Positions 25,975-35,186 of a DNA stretch of 62,888 nt are shown piece by piece. Position 1 is the stretch's first letter. Each line of letters begins with the position of its first letter. The position numbers and the translations under genes were made by a program. Below the pieces are notes generated by a model. That model was not told the DNA's origin. It did no database searches and was given only the letters and a program-made list of their open reading frames with translations. The DNA comes from Pseudomonas sp. Irchel s3b2 (GTDB taxonomy: Bacteria; Pseudomonadota; Gammaproteobacteria; Pseudomonadales; Pseudomonadaceae): contig NZ_FYEB01000024.1 in the NCBI RefSeq assembly GCF_900187445.1, positions 1 to 62,888 of the forward strand, in the 5' to 3' direction.

Positions 25975-27339
25975 TCAAAGTCCGGTCAACATCGCATCCG
26001 CCGGCGCATCGGCACGCAATTGCGCCGTCAGCATGAAATACACGAAGCCCACCGCCATGAAGCCGAGGAAGATCAACCCGATCAAGGTGTTGAACCAGGC
26101 CATCGCCACCAGGCAAATCACGGCCAACACCAGCGCAATGAACGGCACCAATGGATAGCAGGGCGCGCGGAAAGTGCGTTCCAGGTTCGGCTCGGTTTTG
26201 CGCAGTTTGAACAGGCTGAGCATGCTCATGATGTACATCACGATCGCGCCGAATACCGCCATGGTGATCATCGCCGCCGTCAATGTCATGCCGCCGAGGT
26301 TGATCAAGCCGTCGCTGTAGATCGCCGCGATACCGATTACGCCACCGGCGATGATCGCCCGGTGCGGGGTCTGGAAGCGCGACAGTTTGGCCAGGGATGC
26401 CGGCAGGTAACCGGCCCGGGCGAGGGCGAAGAACTGCCGCGAGTAGCCGAGGATGATCCCGTGGAAACTCGCCACCAGGCCGAACAGGCCGATCCACACC
26501 AGCATGTGCAACCAGCCGGAGCTTTCGCCGACCACGGTTTTCATGGCTTGTGGCAGCGGGTCGTTGATGTTCGACAGGGTACGCCAGTCGCCGACACCGC
26601 CGGCAAAGAACATCACGCCCATCGCCAGTAGCACCAGGGTCAGGATGCCGCTGATATAGGCTTTGGGAATCGTGCGTTTCGGGTCCTTGGCTTCTTCGGC
26701 GGCCATGGCTGCACCTTCAATGGCCAGGAAGAACCAGATGGCAAACGGAATGGCCGCGAACATCCCGGCAATCGCCGGTGCACCAAACACATCAGAGCCG
26801 GCCCAGCCATTAAGGGCGAAGTTACTGAAGCTGAACGCCGGGGCGACCACGCCCATGAACACCAGCAATTCGGCGACCGCCAGTACGCAGACCACCAGTT
26901 CGAAGGTTGCGGCCAGTTTCACGCCGAGGATGTTCAGACCCATGAACACGATGTAGGCGCCGACCGCCGCGTGTTTCGGGTCGAGGGCGGGAAATTGCAC
27001 ATTCAGATAGGCGCCGATCGCCAGGGCAATCGCCGGTGGGGCGAAGACGAATTCGATCAGGGTCGCCAGCCCGGCAATCAATCCACCTTTTTCACCAAAG
27101 GCGCGGCGGCTGTAGGCGAAGGGACCGCCAGCATGGGGAATCGCCGTGGTCAGCTCGGTGAAACTGAAGATGAAGCAGGTGTACATGGTGGCGACCATAA
27201 AAGAGGTCACCAGAAAACCCAGTGTCCCGGCAACGCCCCAGCCATAACTCCAGCCGAAGTACTCACCGGAAATCACCAGCCCGACCGCGATGCCCCACAA
27301 GTGCAGCGTGCCCAGCGTGGGTTTGAGTTGTGTGTTCAT
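25975..27339 (-). CDS. eat: Ethanolamine permease, APC superfamily
   Basis: The 454-residue protein has about twelve membrane helices and matches the ethanolamine permease group of amino-acid/polyamine transporters. Features seen are GIAVGLVISGEYFGWSYG in the first helix pair, AGGPFAYSRRAFG, and FLAIEGAAMAAEEAKDPKR. I chose the ATG at 27339, which has GGGGAGC about eight bases upstream, over the longer frame that runs through a REP. The eutBC lyase genes are not in the window. With the GntR and DUF1989 genes nearby it suggests an uptake unit for ethanolamine or a related amine. Confidence 0.9.
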   Translation of the reverse strand: MNTQLKPTLGTLHLWGIAVGLVISGEYFGWSYGWGVAGTLGFLVTSFMVATMYTCFIFSFTELTTAIPHAGGPFAYSRRAFGEKGGLIAGLATLIEFVFAPPAIALAIGAYLNVQFPALDPKHAAVGAYIVFMGLNILGVKLAATFELVVCVLAVAELLVFMGVVAPAFSFSNFALNGWAGSDVFGAPAIAGMFAAIPFAIWFFLAIEGAAMAAEEAKDPKRTIPKAYISGILTLVLLAMGVMFFAGGVGDWRTLSNINDPLPQAMKTVVGESSGWLHMLVWIGLFGLVASFHGIILGYSRQFFALARAGYLPASLAKLSRFQTPHRAIIAGGVIGIAAIYSDGLINLGGMTLTAAMITMAVFGAIVMYIMSMLSLFKLRKTEPNLERTFRAPCYPLVPFIALVLAVICLVAMAWFNTLIGLIFLGFMAVGFVYFMLTAQLRADAPADAMLTGL

Positions 27340-27508
27340 GCGTTGCTCCCCGAACGGTTTGGAATGCTCGGGGGAGGGCGTGTGCAGTGGGCATGCCATT
27401 TTGCAGGTGGGCGTCGTAAAGCACTGAAAGCTGTCGTATCGGGGATGTTCGCGGCTGGATGAGTGTTTTTTGTGCGCCAGTTGGGAGCGTTGTCGGTCGT
27501 TATGCCGT

Positions 27509-27600
27509 CTTCGCGGGCAAGCCTCGCTCCTACAGGGAATGTAGGGCTCCCGACATTGTAGGAGCGATCGGTGCGGCGATCCGACTTGCCCGCGAAGAGG
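27509..27600. repeat. REP pair (REPIN)
   Basis: A unit CTTCGCGGGCAAGCCTCGCT at 27509-27528, ending CCTACAGGG, faces a second unit beginning TGTAGGAGCG near 27557 and ending CTTGCCCGCGAAG near 27597. They belong to the same REP type as the copies at 25408 and 39856. The right arm has a diverged centre. It lies between divergent eat and kdp genes, so it is just upstream of the kdp promoter region. Confidence 0.88.
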
Positions 27601-27630
27601 CAGGTCCTGCCACCGCAAAACTTCCCACTC

Positions 27631-27654
27631 TTTACGCTTTATTTATGCCCCGCC
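27631..27654 (+). promoter_or_regulatory. Candidate KdpE-binding site upstream of kdpF
   Basis: The stretch reads TTTAC, then TTTATTTATG, then CCCCGCC. As I remember it, the E. coli kdp operator also has AT-rich TTTA repeats followed by a CCCCGCC block, so this is the best candidate for KdpE binding. It lies about 85 bases before the kdpF start. This is pattern recognition only. Confidence 0.5.
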
Positions 27655-27738
27655 ACCTCCCTCGATCTCGCGCCTTTACAGCCTCCCTGCAGACAATCAC
27701 TGCACACGCGGCAATACGCCGTAACAGGGAGAACTTCC

Positions 27739-27828
27739 ATGAGCGTTCTGGACGGGGTGTCACTGCTATTGGCAGTGGGGCTGTTCATTTATCTGTTGGT
27801 TGCGCTGATGCGCGCGGACCGGAACTAG
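27739..27828 (+). CDS. kdpF: Potassium-transporting ATPase subunit KdpF
   Basis: This 29-residue protein is a single membrane helix (LLLAVGLFIYLLVALM) ending in RADRN, the usual size and form of KdpF, which stabilises the KdpABC complex. The ATG at 27739 has AGGGAGAA upstream at suitable spacing. kdpA starts eight bases after its stop. Its position at the head of the kdp operon is as in E. coli. Confidence 0.93.
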   Translation: MSVLDGVSLLLAVGLFIYLLVALMRADRN

Positions 27829-27836
27829 GAGCGGCT

Positions 27837-29531
27837 ATGCACAGTTATGACTATTGGCTGATCCTCGCCTTCTTCGCCGTGGTGCTGATCCCGGCACCGT
27901 TTTTGGGGCGCTTCTACTACAAGGTGATGGAAGGGCAGCGCACCTGGCTTTCGCCGATCCTCGGGCCGGTGGAGCGTGGTTGCTATCGGGTGGCCGGCGT
28001 TGATCCGCAGGTCGAACAGAGTTGGCAGAAATACACACTGGCCTTGCTCGCCTTTAACCTCGCGGGTTTTTTGCTGCTGTTTACGATCCTGGTGTTTCAG
28101 GATCACTTGCCGCTGAATCCGCAACACCTGCCAGGTCAGGAGTGGACGCAAGCGTTCAATACCGCCGTCAGTTTCATGACCAATACCAACTGGCAGTCCT
28201 ACAGCGGCGAAGCGACCCTCAGCTACTTGAGCCAGATGGTTGGCCTCACCGTGCAGAACTTCGTCAGCGCCGCCACCGGCCTCGCCGTATTGGTCGCCCT
28301 TTGTCGCGGCATCGGTCGCAAATCCACCAAGACCCTGGGCAACTTCTGGGTCGACATGACCCGCGCCACGCTCTATGGCTTGCTGCCGCTGTGCCTGCTG
28401 CTGGCGCTGTTTCTGGTTTGGCAGGGCGTGCCACAAACATTCGCTCAATACGTGAATGCCGTGACGATGCAGGGCGTCGATCAAGTAATCCCGCTCGGCC
28501 CGGCCGCCAGCCAGATCGCGATCAAACAACTGGGCACCAACGGCGGTGGCTTCTTCGGCGTCAACTCGGCGCATCCATTCGAGAACCCAACAGCCTGGAG
28601 CAACCTGTTCGAAGTCTCCTCGATCATTCTGATCCCGGTGGCGTTGGTGTTCACCTTCGGCCATTACGTGAAAGACCTGCGTCAGAGCCGCGCGATCATC
28701 GCCTGCATGCTGGCGCTGTTTTTGATCGGCGGCGCGACCTCGCTGTGGGCTGAATACCAACCCAATCCGACCCTGGTCAACGTCGCCGTCGAACAAACCG
28801 CGCCGCTGGAAGGCAAGGAAGCGCGTTTCGGTACCACCGCCACGGTGCTGTGGTCGGTGACTACCACTGCGGCTTCGAACGGTTCGGTCAATGGCATGCA
28901 CGACAGCCTCAACCCGCTGAGCGGCATGGTCTCGATGATCAACATGATGGTTGGCGAAGTGATCTTCGGCGGCGTCGGAGCCGGGCTCTACGGCATGCTG
29001 CTCAACGTGCTGATCGCGGTGTTCCTCGCCGGGTTGATGATCGGCCGCACTCCGGAATACCTCGGCAAGAAACTGCAAGCCCGGGAAGTCCAGTTGCTGG
29101 TGGTGACCTTGTTGGTGATGCCGGTGGGTGTGCTGGTACTCGGCGCGATTGCCGCCAGCCTGCCAGGCCCGGTCGCGGTGGTGAGTAACCCCGGTGCTCA
29201 CGGTTTCAGTCAGTTGCTTTATGCCTATACCTCGGCCAGTGCCAACAACGGTTCGGCGTTTGGTGGCTTCGGGGCTAACACCCCGTTCCATAACCTCATG
29301 CTGGGGCTGGGCATGTTGATCGGGCGCTTCGGTTACATCCTCCCGGTTCTGGCCCTGGCCGGCAGCCTGGCGATGAAGAAAACCGCACCGATCGGCCAGA
29401 ACAGCTTCCCGACCCATGGCCCGCTGTTCGTAACGCTGTTGACCGTGACCATTTTGCTGGTGGGTGGTTTGACGTTCCTACCGACGCTGGCGTTGGGTCC
29501 GATTGCTGAACATCTGAGTTTAGGCTTCTGA
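27837..29531 (+). CDS. kdpA: Potassium-transporting ATPase subunit KdpA
   Basis: KdpA is the ion-binding membrane subunit of the high-affinity K+ pump induced under potassium limitation. The 564-residue protein is of normal length with about ten membrane helices. Selectivity-filter-like segments are visible: SFMTNTNWQSYSGE near residue 112, QLGTNGGGFFG near residue 232, and SANNGSAFGG near residue 466. The start at 27837 follows GGAGC and directly succeeds kdpF; a longer upstream reading frame that runs through the REP sequence is rejected. kdpB follows after seven bases. Confidence 0.98.
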   Translation: MHSYDYWLILAFFAVVLIPAPFLGRFYYKVMEGQRTWLSPILGPVERGCYRVAGVDPQVEQSWQKYTLALLAFNLAGFLLLFTILVFQDHLPLNPQHLPGQEWTQAFNTAVSFMTNTNWQSYSGEATLSYLSQMVGLTVQNFVSAATGLAVLVALCRGIGRKSTKTLGNFWVDMTRATLYGLLPLCLLLALFLVWQGVPQTFAQYVNAVTMQGVDQVIPLGPAASQIAIKQLGTNGGGFFGVNSAHPFENPTAWSNLFEVSSIILIPVALVFTFGHYVKDLRQSRAIIACMLALFLIGGATSLWAEYQPNPTLVNVAVEQTAPLEGKEARFGTTATVLWSVTTTAASNGSVNGMHDSLNPLSGMVSMINMMVGEVIFGGVGAGLYGMLLNVLIAVFLAGLMIGRTPEYLGKKLQAREVQLLVVTLLVMPVGVLVLGAIAASLPGPVAVVSNPGAHGFSQLLYAYTSASANNGSAFGGFGANTPFHNLMLGLGMLIGRFGYILPVLALAGSLAMKKTAPIGQNSFPTHGPLFVTLLTVTILLVGGLTFLPTLALGPIAEHLSLGF

Positions 29532-29538
29532 GGAGCTG

Positions 29539-31599
29539 ATGATGAATATGCCCGCAACTAAAGCCGCCGTCGTCAAGGCGCCGGAACAACCGAAAACCGC
29601 GATCTCGGCCCTCTGGCGTCCAGCGCTGGTGCAAGCGTTCGTCAAGCTCGACCCACGGCAATTGCAGCGCGCGCCGGTGATGCTGGTGGTCGAACTGACC
29701 GCGATTCTGACCACTGTGCTGTGCTTCATTCCCGACAACGCCGTGCCGACTTTCGTCGCCGCGCAAATCGCGTTGTGGCTGTGGTTTACCGTGTTGTTCG
29801 CTAACTTCGCCGAAGCGCTGGCCGAAGGTCGCGGCAAGGCCCGCGCCGACAGCCTCAAGGCCGGCAGTGAAGGCTTGAGTGCCCGGCGCAAAAACGCCAA
29901 TGGCAGCTTTCAAGTGGTACCGGCCACCAGCCTGCGCAAGGACGATGTGGTGCGCGTCGATGCGGGGGAGATGATTCCCGGTGACGGCGAGGTAATCGAA
30001 GGTATCGCGGCGGTCAACGAAGCGGCGATTACCGGTGAATCGGCGCCCGTGATTCGTGAGTCCGGCGGCGACCGCTCGGCCGTCACCGGCAACACTCGAC
30101 TGGTTTCTGATTGGCTGTTGGTGCGCATCACCGCCAACCCCGGCGAGTCGACTCTCGACCGCATGATCGCGCTGGTCGAAGGCGCCAAACGTCAGAAAAC
30201 TCCGAACGAAGTGGCGCTGGATATCCTGCTGATCGGCTTGACCCTGATCTTCCTGCTGGTGGTGGTGACCCTGCAACCGTTCGCCCACTTCGCCAATGGC
30301 AGTCTGCCGCTGGTGTTTCTGGTGGCGTTATTGGTCACGCTGATTCCGACCACTATCGGCGGTTTGTTGTCGGCCATCGGTATCGCCGGGATGGACCGTC
30401 TGGTGCGCCTGAATGTGATCGCCAAATCCGGTCGCGCCGTGGAAGCGGCGGGGGACGTTCACGTCCTGCTGCTGGACAAGACCGGCACCATCACCTTCGG
30501 CAACCGTCGTTGCTCCGCGGTCTATGCCGCGCCTGGCGTCAGCGCCAAGGAACTGGCCGAAGGCGCGTTGTTCGCCTCCCTGGCCGATGACACCGCTGAA
30601 GGCAAATCCATCGTCGAGTACCTGCGCGGTCTTCACCCGCAACCTGAGCCATCCGCTGACGTATTGACCGCTGTGCCGTTCAGCGCTGAAACCCGCCTGT
30701 CCGGCGTCGACTATCAGGGCCGGGTCTATCGCAAAGGCGCGGTGGATTCGCTGCTGACCTTCGTTGGCCTGAAACGCGCCGATCTGGCTGCGCCTCTGTC
30801 CCGGGAAATCGACAAGATCGCTCAGAGCGGCGGCACGCCGTTGCTGGTGTGCGCGGACGGCAAATTGCTCGGTGTCATCCACCTCAAGGACGTAGTCAAG
30901 CCTGGCATCCGTGAGCGTTTCGCCGAGCTGCGCAAGCTGGGGATTCGCACGGTCATGGTCACTGGCGACAACCCGTTGACCGCTGCGGCGATTGCTGCCG
31001 AAGCGGGCGTGGATGACGTGCTGGCCGAAGCCACGCCGGAAAAGAAACTGGCGCGCATTCGTCACGAGCAGAACGACGGTCGCCTGGTCGCCATGTGCGG
31101 CGACGGCGCCAACGACGCCCCGGCCTTGGCTCAGGCGGACGTCGGCATGGCGATGAACGACGGTACACAAGCGGCGCGGGAAGCGGCGAACATGGTCGAT
31201 CTCGACAGTGATCCGACCAAGCTGTTGGACGTGGTGCAGATCGGCAAGGAGTTATTGGTGACCCGCGGAGCGCTGACGACCTTTTCCATCGCCAACGACG
31301 TGGCCAAGTACTTCGCAATCTTGCCGGCGCTGTTCGCCTCGATCTATCCGCAACTGGGGGTGCTCAACGTCATGCACCTGAGCAGTCCGCAGAGCGCGAT
31401 TCTGTCGGCGATTGTGTTCAACGCCCTGATCATTGTGGTGCTGATTCCGCTGGCGCTGCGCGGTGTGCGGGTGCAGGCGGTGAGCGCGGCGGCGTTGCTG
31501 CGGCGCAATCTGCTGATCTATGGACTGGGCGGGATTCTGGTGCCGTTCGTGGGCATCAAGGCGATCGATATGCTGCTGACGGCGTTGCATCTGGTTTGA
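29539..31599 (+). CDS. kdpB: Potassium-transporting ATPase subunit KdpB
   Basis: KdpB is the P-type ATPase subunit that hydrolyses ATP for K+ uptake. The 686-residue protein shows the actuator motif TGESAPV, the phosphorylation motif DKTGTIT with Asp313, the nucleotide-binding KGAVDS segment, and GDGANDAPALAQADVG in the hinge. Membrane helices lie near both ends and in the middle, as usual. Two adjacent ATG codons (29539 and 29542) could start it. A GAGG site precedes both. A REPIN and a 200-base gap separate it from kdpC, which is unusual for this otherwise tight operon. Confidence 0.98.
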   Translation: MMNMPATKAAVVKAPEQPKTAISALWRPALVQAFVKLDPRQLQRAPVMLVVELTAILTTVLCFIPDNAVPTFVAAQIALWLWFTVLFANFAEALAEGRGKARADSLKAGSEGLSARRKNANGSFQVVPATSLRKDDVVRVDAGEMIPGDGEVIEGIAAVNEAAITGESAPVIRESGGDRSAVTGNTRLVSDWLLVRITANPGESTLDRMIALVEGAKRQKTPNEVALDILLIGLTLIFLLVVVTLQPFAHFANGSLPLVFLVALLVTLIPTTIGGLLSAIGIAGMDRLVRLNVIAKSGRAVEAAGDVHVLLLDKTGTITFGNRRCSAVYAAPGVSAKELAEGALFASLADDTAEGKSIVEYLRGLHPQPEPSADVLTAVPFSAETRLSGVDYQGRVYRKGAVDSLLTFVGLKRADLAAPLSREIDKIAQSGGTPLLVCADGKLLGVIHLKDVVKPGIRERFAELRKLGIRTVMVTGDNPLTAAAIAAEAGVDDVLAEATPEKKLARIRHEQNDGRLVAMCGDGANDAPALAQADVGMAMNDGTQAAREAANMVDLDSDPTKLLDVVQIGKELLVTRGALTTFSIANDVAKYFAILPALFASIYPQLGVLNVMHLSSPQSAILSAIVFNALIIVVLIPLALRGVRVQAVSAAALLRRNLLIYGLGGILVPFVGIKAIDMLLTALHLV

Positions 31600-31626
31600 C
31601 GGCTGTCGCTGGAGTAGGGGCTTTTT

Positions 31627-31760
31627 TGTGGCGAGGGAGCTTGCTCCCGCTGGGCTGCGAAGCGGCCCCAAACCAGTCCACCGTATGTATTCAGGCACAC
31701 TGCATTTGCCGGGTTTACGACTGCTGCGCAGCCGAGCGGGAGCAAGCTCCCTCGCCACAG
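31627..31760. repeat. REPIN inside the kdp operon, between kdpB and kdpC
   Basis: GTGGCGAGGGAGCTTGCTCC, continuing CGC, near 31628 is answered by the inverted GCGGGAGCAAGCTCCCTCGC near 31737. This second REP type differs from the GTAGGAGC type seen elsewhere. Outer TGTGGCG/CGCCACA ends complete the inverted pair. Its place within the kdpB-kdpC gap could lower downstream kdpC transcript or change mRNA decay. Confidence 0.92.
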
Positions 31761-31798
31761 GTGATGTGTGTGTCTCCACTGAATTCGAGGATTTTTAA

Positions 31799-32344
31799 AT
31801 GTCCACACTGATACGTCCGGCCCTGAGCCTGCTGATGCTGATGACCCTGATCACCGGCGTCGCTTACCCCTTGGTGGTCACCGGCATCGCCCAGGTCGCT
31901 TTCCCGGACCAGGCCAATGGCAGCCTGATGCGTGACGCCGACGGCAAGGTCCGCGGTTCGTCGCTGATCGCCCAGAATTTCGTCGGCGATGCCTGGTTCC
32001 ACCCACGGCCATCGGCCGGTGCCTTTGCTACCGTGTCGAGCAGCGCCAGCAACCTTTCGCCGAGTAATCCGGCGCTGGCCACTCGGGTTATCGACGAGGC
32101 CAATAATCTGTTGATACCCGGTCAGGGGCCGGTGCCGTTGGCCATGCTGACCACCTCCGGCAGCGGCCTCGATCCGCACTTGCCACCGGCGGCGATTGCC
32201 TATCAACTGGCGCGTGTCGCGGCGGCGCGCAATCTGCCGGTGTCTACGCTTGAGCAACTGATGGACGCGCACATCGAGCAGCCGTTGGTGGGGCCGCCGG
32301 TGGTGAATGTATTGGCATTGAACATCGCGTTGGAAAAACTGTAG
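31799..32344 (+). CDS. kdpC: Potassium-transporting ATPase subunit KdpC
   Basis: KdpC is the small subunit that helps KdpB bind ATP. The 181-residue protein has one N-terminal membrane helix (about residues 10-30) and a periplasmic domain with the conserved FHPRPSA, SSASNLSPSNP, TTSGSGLDPHLP and ARVAAARNLP segments. GAGGA lies about eight bases before the ATG. It follows the REPIN that splits the operon, and another palindromic repeat lies right after its stop, before kdpD. Confidence 0.97.
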   Translation: MSTLIRPALSLLMLMTLITGVAYPLVVTGIAQVAFPDQANGSLMRDADGKVRGSSLIAQNFVGDAWFHPRPSAGAFATVSSSASNLSPSNPALATRVIDEANNLLIPGQGPVPLAMLTTSGSGLDPHLPPAAIAYQLARVAAARNLPVSTLEQLMDAHIEQPLVGPPVVNVLALNIALEKL

Positions 32345-32349
32345 TAAAT

Positions 32350-32460
32350 GATCGTTCCCACGCTCTGCGTGGGAATGCATCAATGGACGCTCTGCGTCCG
32401 CTTCTGGATGGGACGCGGAGCGTCCCGGGCTGCATTCCCACGCAGAGCGTGGGAACGATC
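32350..32460. repeat. Palindromic repeat element, copy 1, left of kdpD
   Basis: The ends are perfect inverted copies about 29 bases long, GATCGTTCCCACGCTCTGCG at the left and its reverse complement at the right. Each arm itself folds as TTCCCACGC/GCGTGGGAA. The core holds a second palindromic pair around GGACGC/GCGTCC. A relative lies at 35891-35981, so the two copies bracket kdpDE. Confidence 0.93.
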
Positions 32461-32486
32461 AATCAGAATGAGAGAGAACTTCAAGC

Positions 32487-35138
32487 ATGAGTGACTCCGG
32501 CCGCGCCGACGCGCTGTTAGCAGACCTGCCCCGCGATGGCCGTGGCCGGCTCAAGGTGTTCCTTGGCGCAGCGCCAGGGGTGGGCAAGACCTACGCCATG
32601 CTGCAAGCCGCCCACACTCAATTGCGCCAAGGCGTGAAAGTCATGGCCGGAGTGGTTGAAACCCACGGTCGCGCCGAAACCGAAGCGCTGCTGGCTGGCT
32701 TGCCGCAGCAGCCGTTGGTGCGCTCGGAATACCGCGGCGTGATGCTCGAAGAAATGGACCTCGACGGCCTGATCAAAGCCAAGCCGAAACTGGTGCTGGT
32801 GGACGAACTCGCCCACAGCAATGCCCCCGGCAGTCGTCACGCCAAACGCTGGCAAGACATCCAGGAATTGCTGGCCGCCGGCATCGACGTGTTCACCACG
32901 GTCAACGTCCAGCATCTGGAAAGTCTCAACGATCAGGTGCGCGGCATCACCGGCGTACAGGTGCGCGAAACCCTGCCGGACTGGGTGTTGCAAGAAGCCT
33001 ATGAATTGCTGCTGATCGACCTGCCGCCACGCGAACTGTTGGAGCGTTTGCGCGACGGCAAAGTCTACGTGCCGGAGCAGGCGCGTGCGGCGATCGATGC
33101 GTTTTTCACCCAGACCAACCTCACTGCCCTGCGCGAACTGGCGATGCAAACTGCAGCCGCTCAGGTCGATAACGATCTGGCCCAGGGGTATCGCCAGTTG
33201 GGGCATACCGCGCCGGCCGTGCGCGGTCGTTTGCTGGTGGGCGTCGATGGCGATGCTCAGGCCGAGCGTCTGGTGCGTCACGCCAGCCGTGTGGCCCAGC
33301 GGCGGCATCTGCCGTGGAGCCTGGTGCATGTGGACAACGGCCGTGTGCGCGACGAGCAATCGCGCCTGCGCTTGCAAAGCGCTCAGCAACTGGCCGAACG
33401 TCTCGGTGGCGAAGTGGTGTTGCTGCGCGCCGGCGAGGTGGCGAGAACGTTGATCCAGCACGCCGCCGAACGTCGTGCCAGCCTGGTGCTGGTGGGGCAG
33501 TCGCGTCAGCGTTTGCGTCGACGGCTATTCGGCGGCGGTCTGGCGTCCCGTTTGCTGCGCGATGCTCGCGGGCTGGAAATCAACGTGCTCGACAGTGACG
33601 AAGAACAGCATCAGCCGCGTCAACGCTCGGTGCAGTCGCTGGTCTGGTTCGACTATGCGTTGGCGCTGGTGGCGACGGTGCTTGCCAGTGCCCTGGCCTG
33701 GGCGGTGTCGAGCCTCTTGCCGCTGCCCAACATTTCGCTGGTGTTCCTCGCGGCGGTGTTGCTGGTGGCGGTGCGCAGCAGCCTCGGCCCGGCACTGGCC
33801 TGCGCGGCGCTGTCATTTCTGACCTATGACTTTCTGTTCATTCCGCCGAATTTCTCTTTCAGTATTCAGCGTGAAGAAGACGTGCTGACCTTGCTGTTCT
33901 TTCTGCTGATGGCGGCTCTTACCGGCAACCTGGCGGCGCGACAACGGCGGCAATTGCAGGCGTTGCGCGACACCCAGGAAGAAACCAGCGAACTGCTCGA
34001 CCTGTCGCGCAAACTCACCGCCGCCACCGACCGTCAGGCAGTGGTCAGCGCTGCGGCGCAGCACCTCAATGGCTGGGCCGACCTGAAACTATGCCTGCTC
34101 AACCGCGATGGCCAGAGCGGCTGGAAAGTCGAAACCGGCGGGCCGCTGGAGTTCTCCGAAGCCGAGCGCGCCGCCGCCGATTGGGCCTGGCAACATGATC
34201 AACCGGCCGGCGCGGGCACCGGCACTTTGCCGTTCGGGCGCTGGTGGTGGTGGCCGTTGTCGGTGGACGATGGGCCGCTGGCACTGCTCGGCGTGTGTGC
34301 CAAAGAAGGTCAGACCTTGAGCGGCCAGCGGCGGCGCTTGCTGACTGCGCTGAGCCAACCACTGGCCCAGGCGTTGGCCCGGGCGCAATTGGCCGATGAC
34401 CTTGAAGCCGCGCGCTTGCATGGCGAAACCGAGCAGTTGCGCAGTGCGTTGCTAGCCTCGGTGTCCCACGATTTGCGCACGCCGCTGACGTCCATGCGCG
34501 GCAGCATCGACAGCCTGTTGGCGCTTGGCGAGGCGATTCCGCTGGAGGACCGTCGCGAACTGCTCGAAGGCACCCGCGATGAAGCCGAACGGCTGGATCG
34601 TTACATTCAAAACCTGCTGGACATGACTCGTCTCGGTCACGGCGCCTTGAAACTGGCGCGGGATTGGGTGTCGCCGGCAGACATCGTTGGCAGTTCGCTC
34701 AACCGGCTGCGCGCGGTGCTGGCGTCGTTGCAAGTCATTACCGAAGTGCCGGCCGAACTGCCGCTGCTCTATGTACATGCCGCGTTGATCGAGCAAGCAC
34801 TGGTCAACGTACTGGAAAACGCTGCGCGTTTCTCACCGCCCCGCGGTCGTCTTGAATTGCGTGCCGGGGCCACTGACAGCGAGCTGTTTTTTTCGGTGAG
34901 CGATGAAGGGCCGGGGATTCCGGAGGAGGAGCGGGCGAAGATTTTCGACATGTTTTACACCGCCGCTCGCGGCGATCGCGGGGGGCAGGGCACGGGGCTG
35001 GGGCTGGCGATCTGTCAGGGCATGGTCGGTGCCCATGGCGGGCGGATCAGCGTCACCGATGGCATTGAAGGACGTGGTACTTGCATCACACTGCATTTGC
35101 CATTGCAGACTCAACCGGGATTGGACAGTGAAGCCTGA
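32487..35138 (+). CDS. kdpD: Potassium-sensing histidine kinase KdpD
   Basis: KdpD senses low K+ or turgor and phosphorylates KdpE. The 883-residue protein has all expected parts. An N-terminal KdpD domain carries Walker A GAAPGVGKT at 27-35, and a USP-like domain covers about 245-370. Four closely spaced membrane helices lie at about 390-490, then a GAF-like region, a dimerisation domain with SHDLRTPLTS and phosphoaccepting His661, and a catalytic domain with NVLENAARFS and GTGLGLAI. The start follows GAGAGAA. kdpE begins 48 bases later. A REPIN-like repeat separates kdpD from kdpC, so kdpDE may have its own promoter or rely on readthrough. Confidence 0.98.
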   Translation: MSDSGRADALLADLPRDGRGRLKVFLGAAPGVGKTYAMLQAAHTQLRQGVKVMAGVVETHGRAETEALLAGLPQQPLVRSEYRGVMLEEMDLDGLIKAKPKLVLVDELAHSNAPGSRHAKRWQDIQELLAAGIDVFTTVNVQHLESLNDQVRGITGVQVRETLPDWVLQEAYELLLIDLPPRELLERLRDGKVYVPEQARAAIDAFFTQTNLTALRELAMQTAAAQVDNDLAQGYRQLGHTAPAVRGRLLVGVDGDAQAERLVRHASRVAQRRHLPWSLVHVDNGRVRDEQSRLRLQSAQQLAERLGGEVVLLRAGEVARTLIQHAAERRASLVLVGQSRQRLRRRLFGGGLASRLLRDARGLEINVLDSDEEQHQPRQRSVQSLVWFDYALALVATVLASALAWAVSSLLPLPNISLVFLAAVLLVAVRSSLGPALACAALSFLTYDFLFIPPNFSFSIQREEDVLTLLFFLLMAALTGNLAARQRRQLQALRDTQEETSELLDLSRKLTAATDRQAVVSAAAQHLNGWADLKLCLLNRDGQSGWKVETGGPLEFSEAERAAADWAWQHDQPAGAGTGTLPFGRWWWWPLSVDDGPLALLGVCAKEGQTLSGQRRRLLTALSQPLAQALARAQLADDLEAARLHGETEQLRSALLASVSHDLRTPLTSMRGSIDSLLALGEAIPLEDRRELLEGTRDEAERLDRYIQNLLDMTRLGHGALKLARDWVSPADIVGSSLNRLRAVLASLQVITEVPAELPLLYVHAALIEQALVNVLENAARFSPPRGRLELRAGATDSELFFSVSDEGPGIPEEERAKIFDMFYTAARGDRGGQGTGLGLAICQGMVGAHGGRISVTDGIEGRGTCITLHLPLQTQPGLDSEA

Positions 35139-35186
35139 ACTCGCCTGCGCTACTCTCTTGCCACTTCTTTGTGTTGATATGAATTC

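Noticed and set aside
27825..29417. 530-codon open frame on the - strand opposite kdpA
   Set aside because: It mirrors the high-GC third positions of kdpA, has a His/Gln/Arg-rich low-complexity translation and matches no family; kdpA is certain.
32350..32460. Possible CRISPR repeat because a similar unit recurs at 35891
   Set aside because: There are only two copies 3.4 kb apart, each an inverted palindrome with no spacer array and no cas genes; they are REPIN-like elements.
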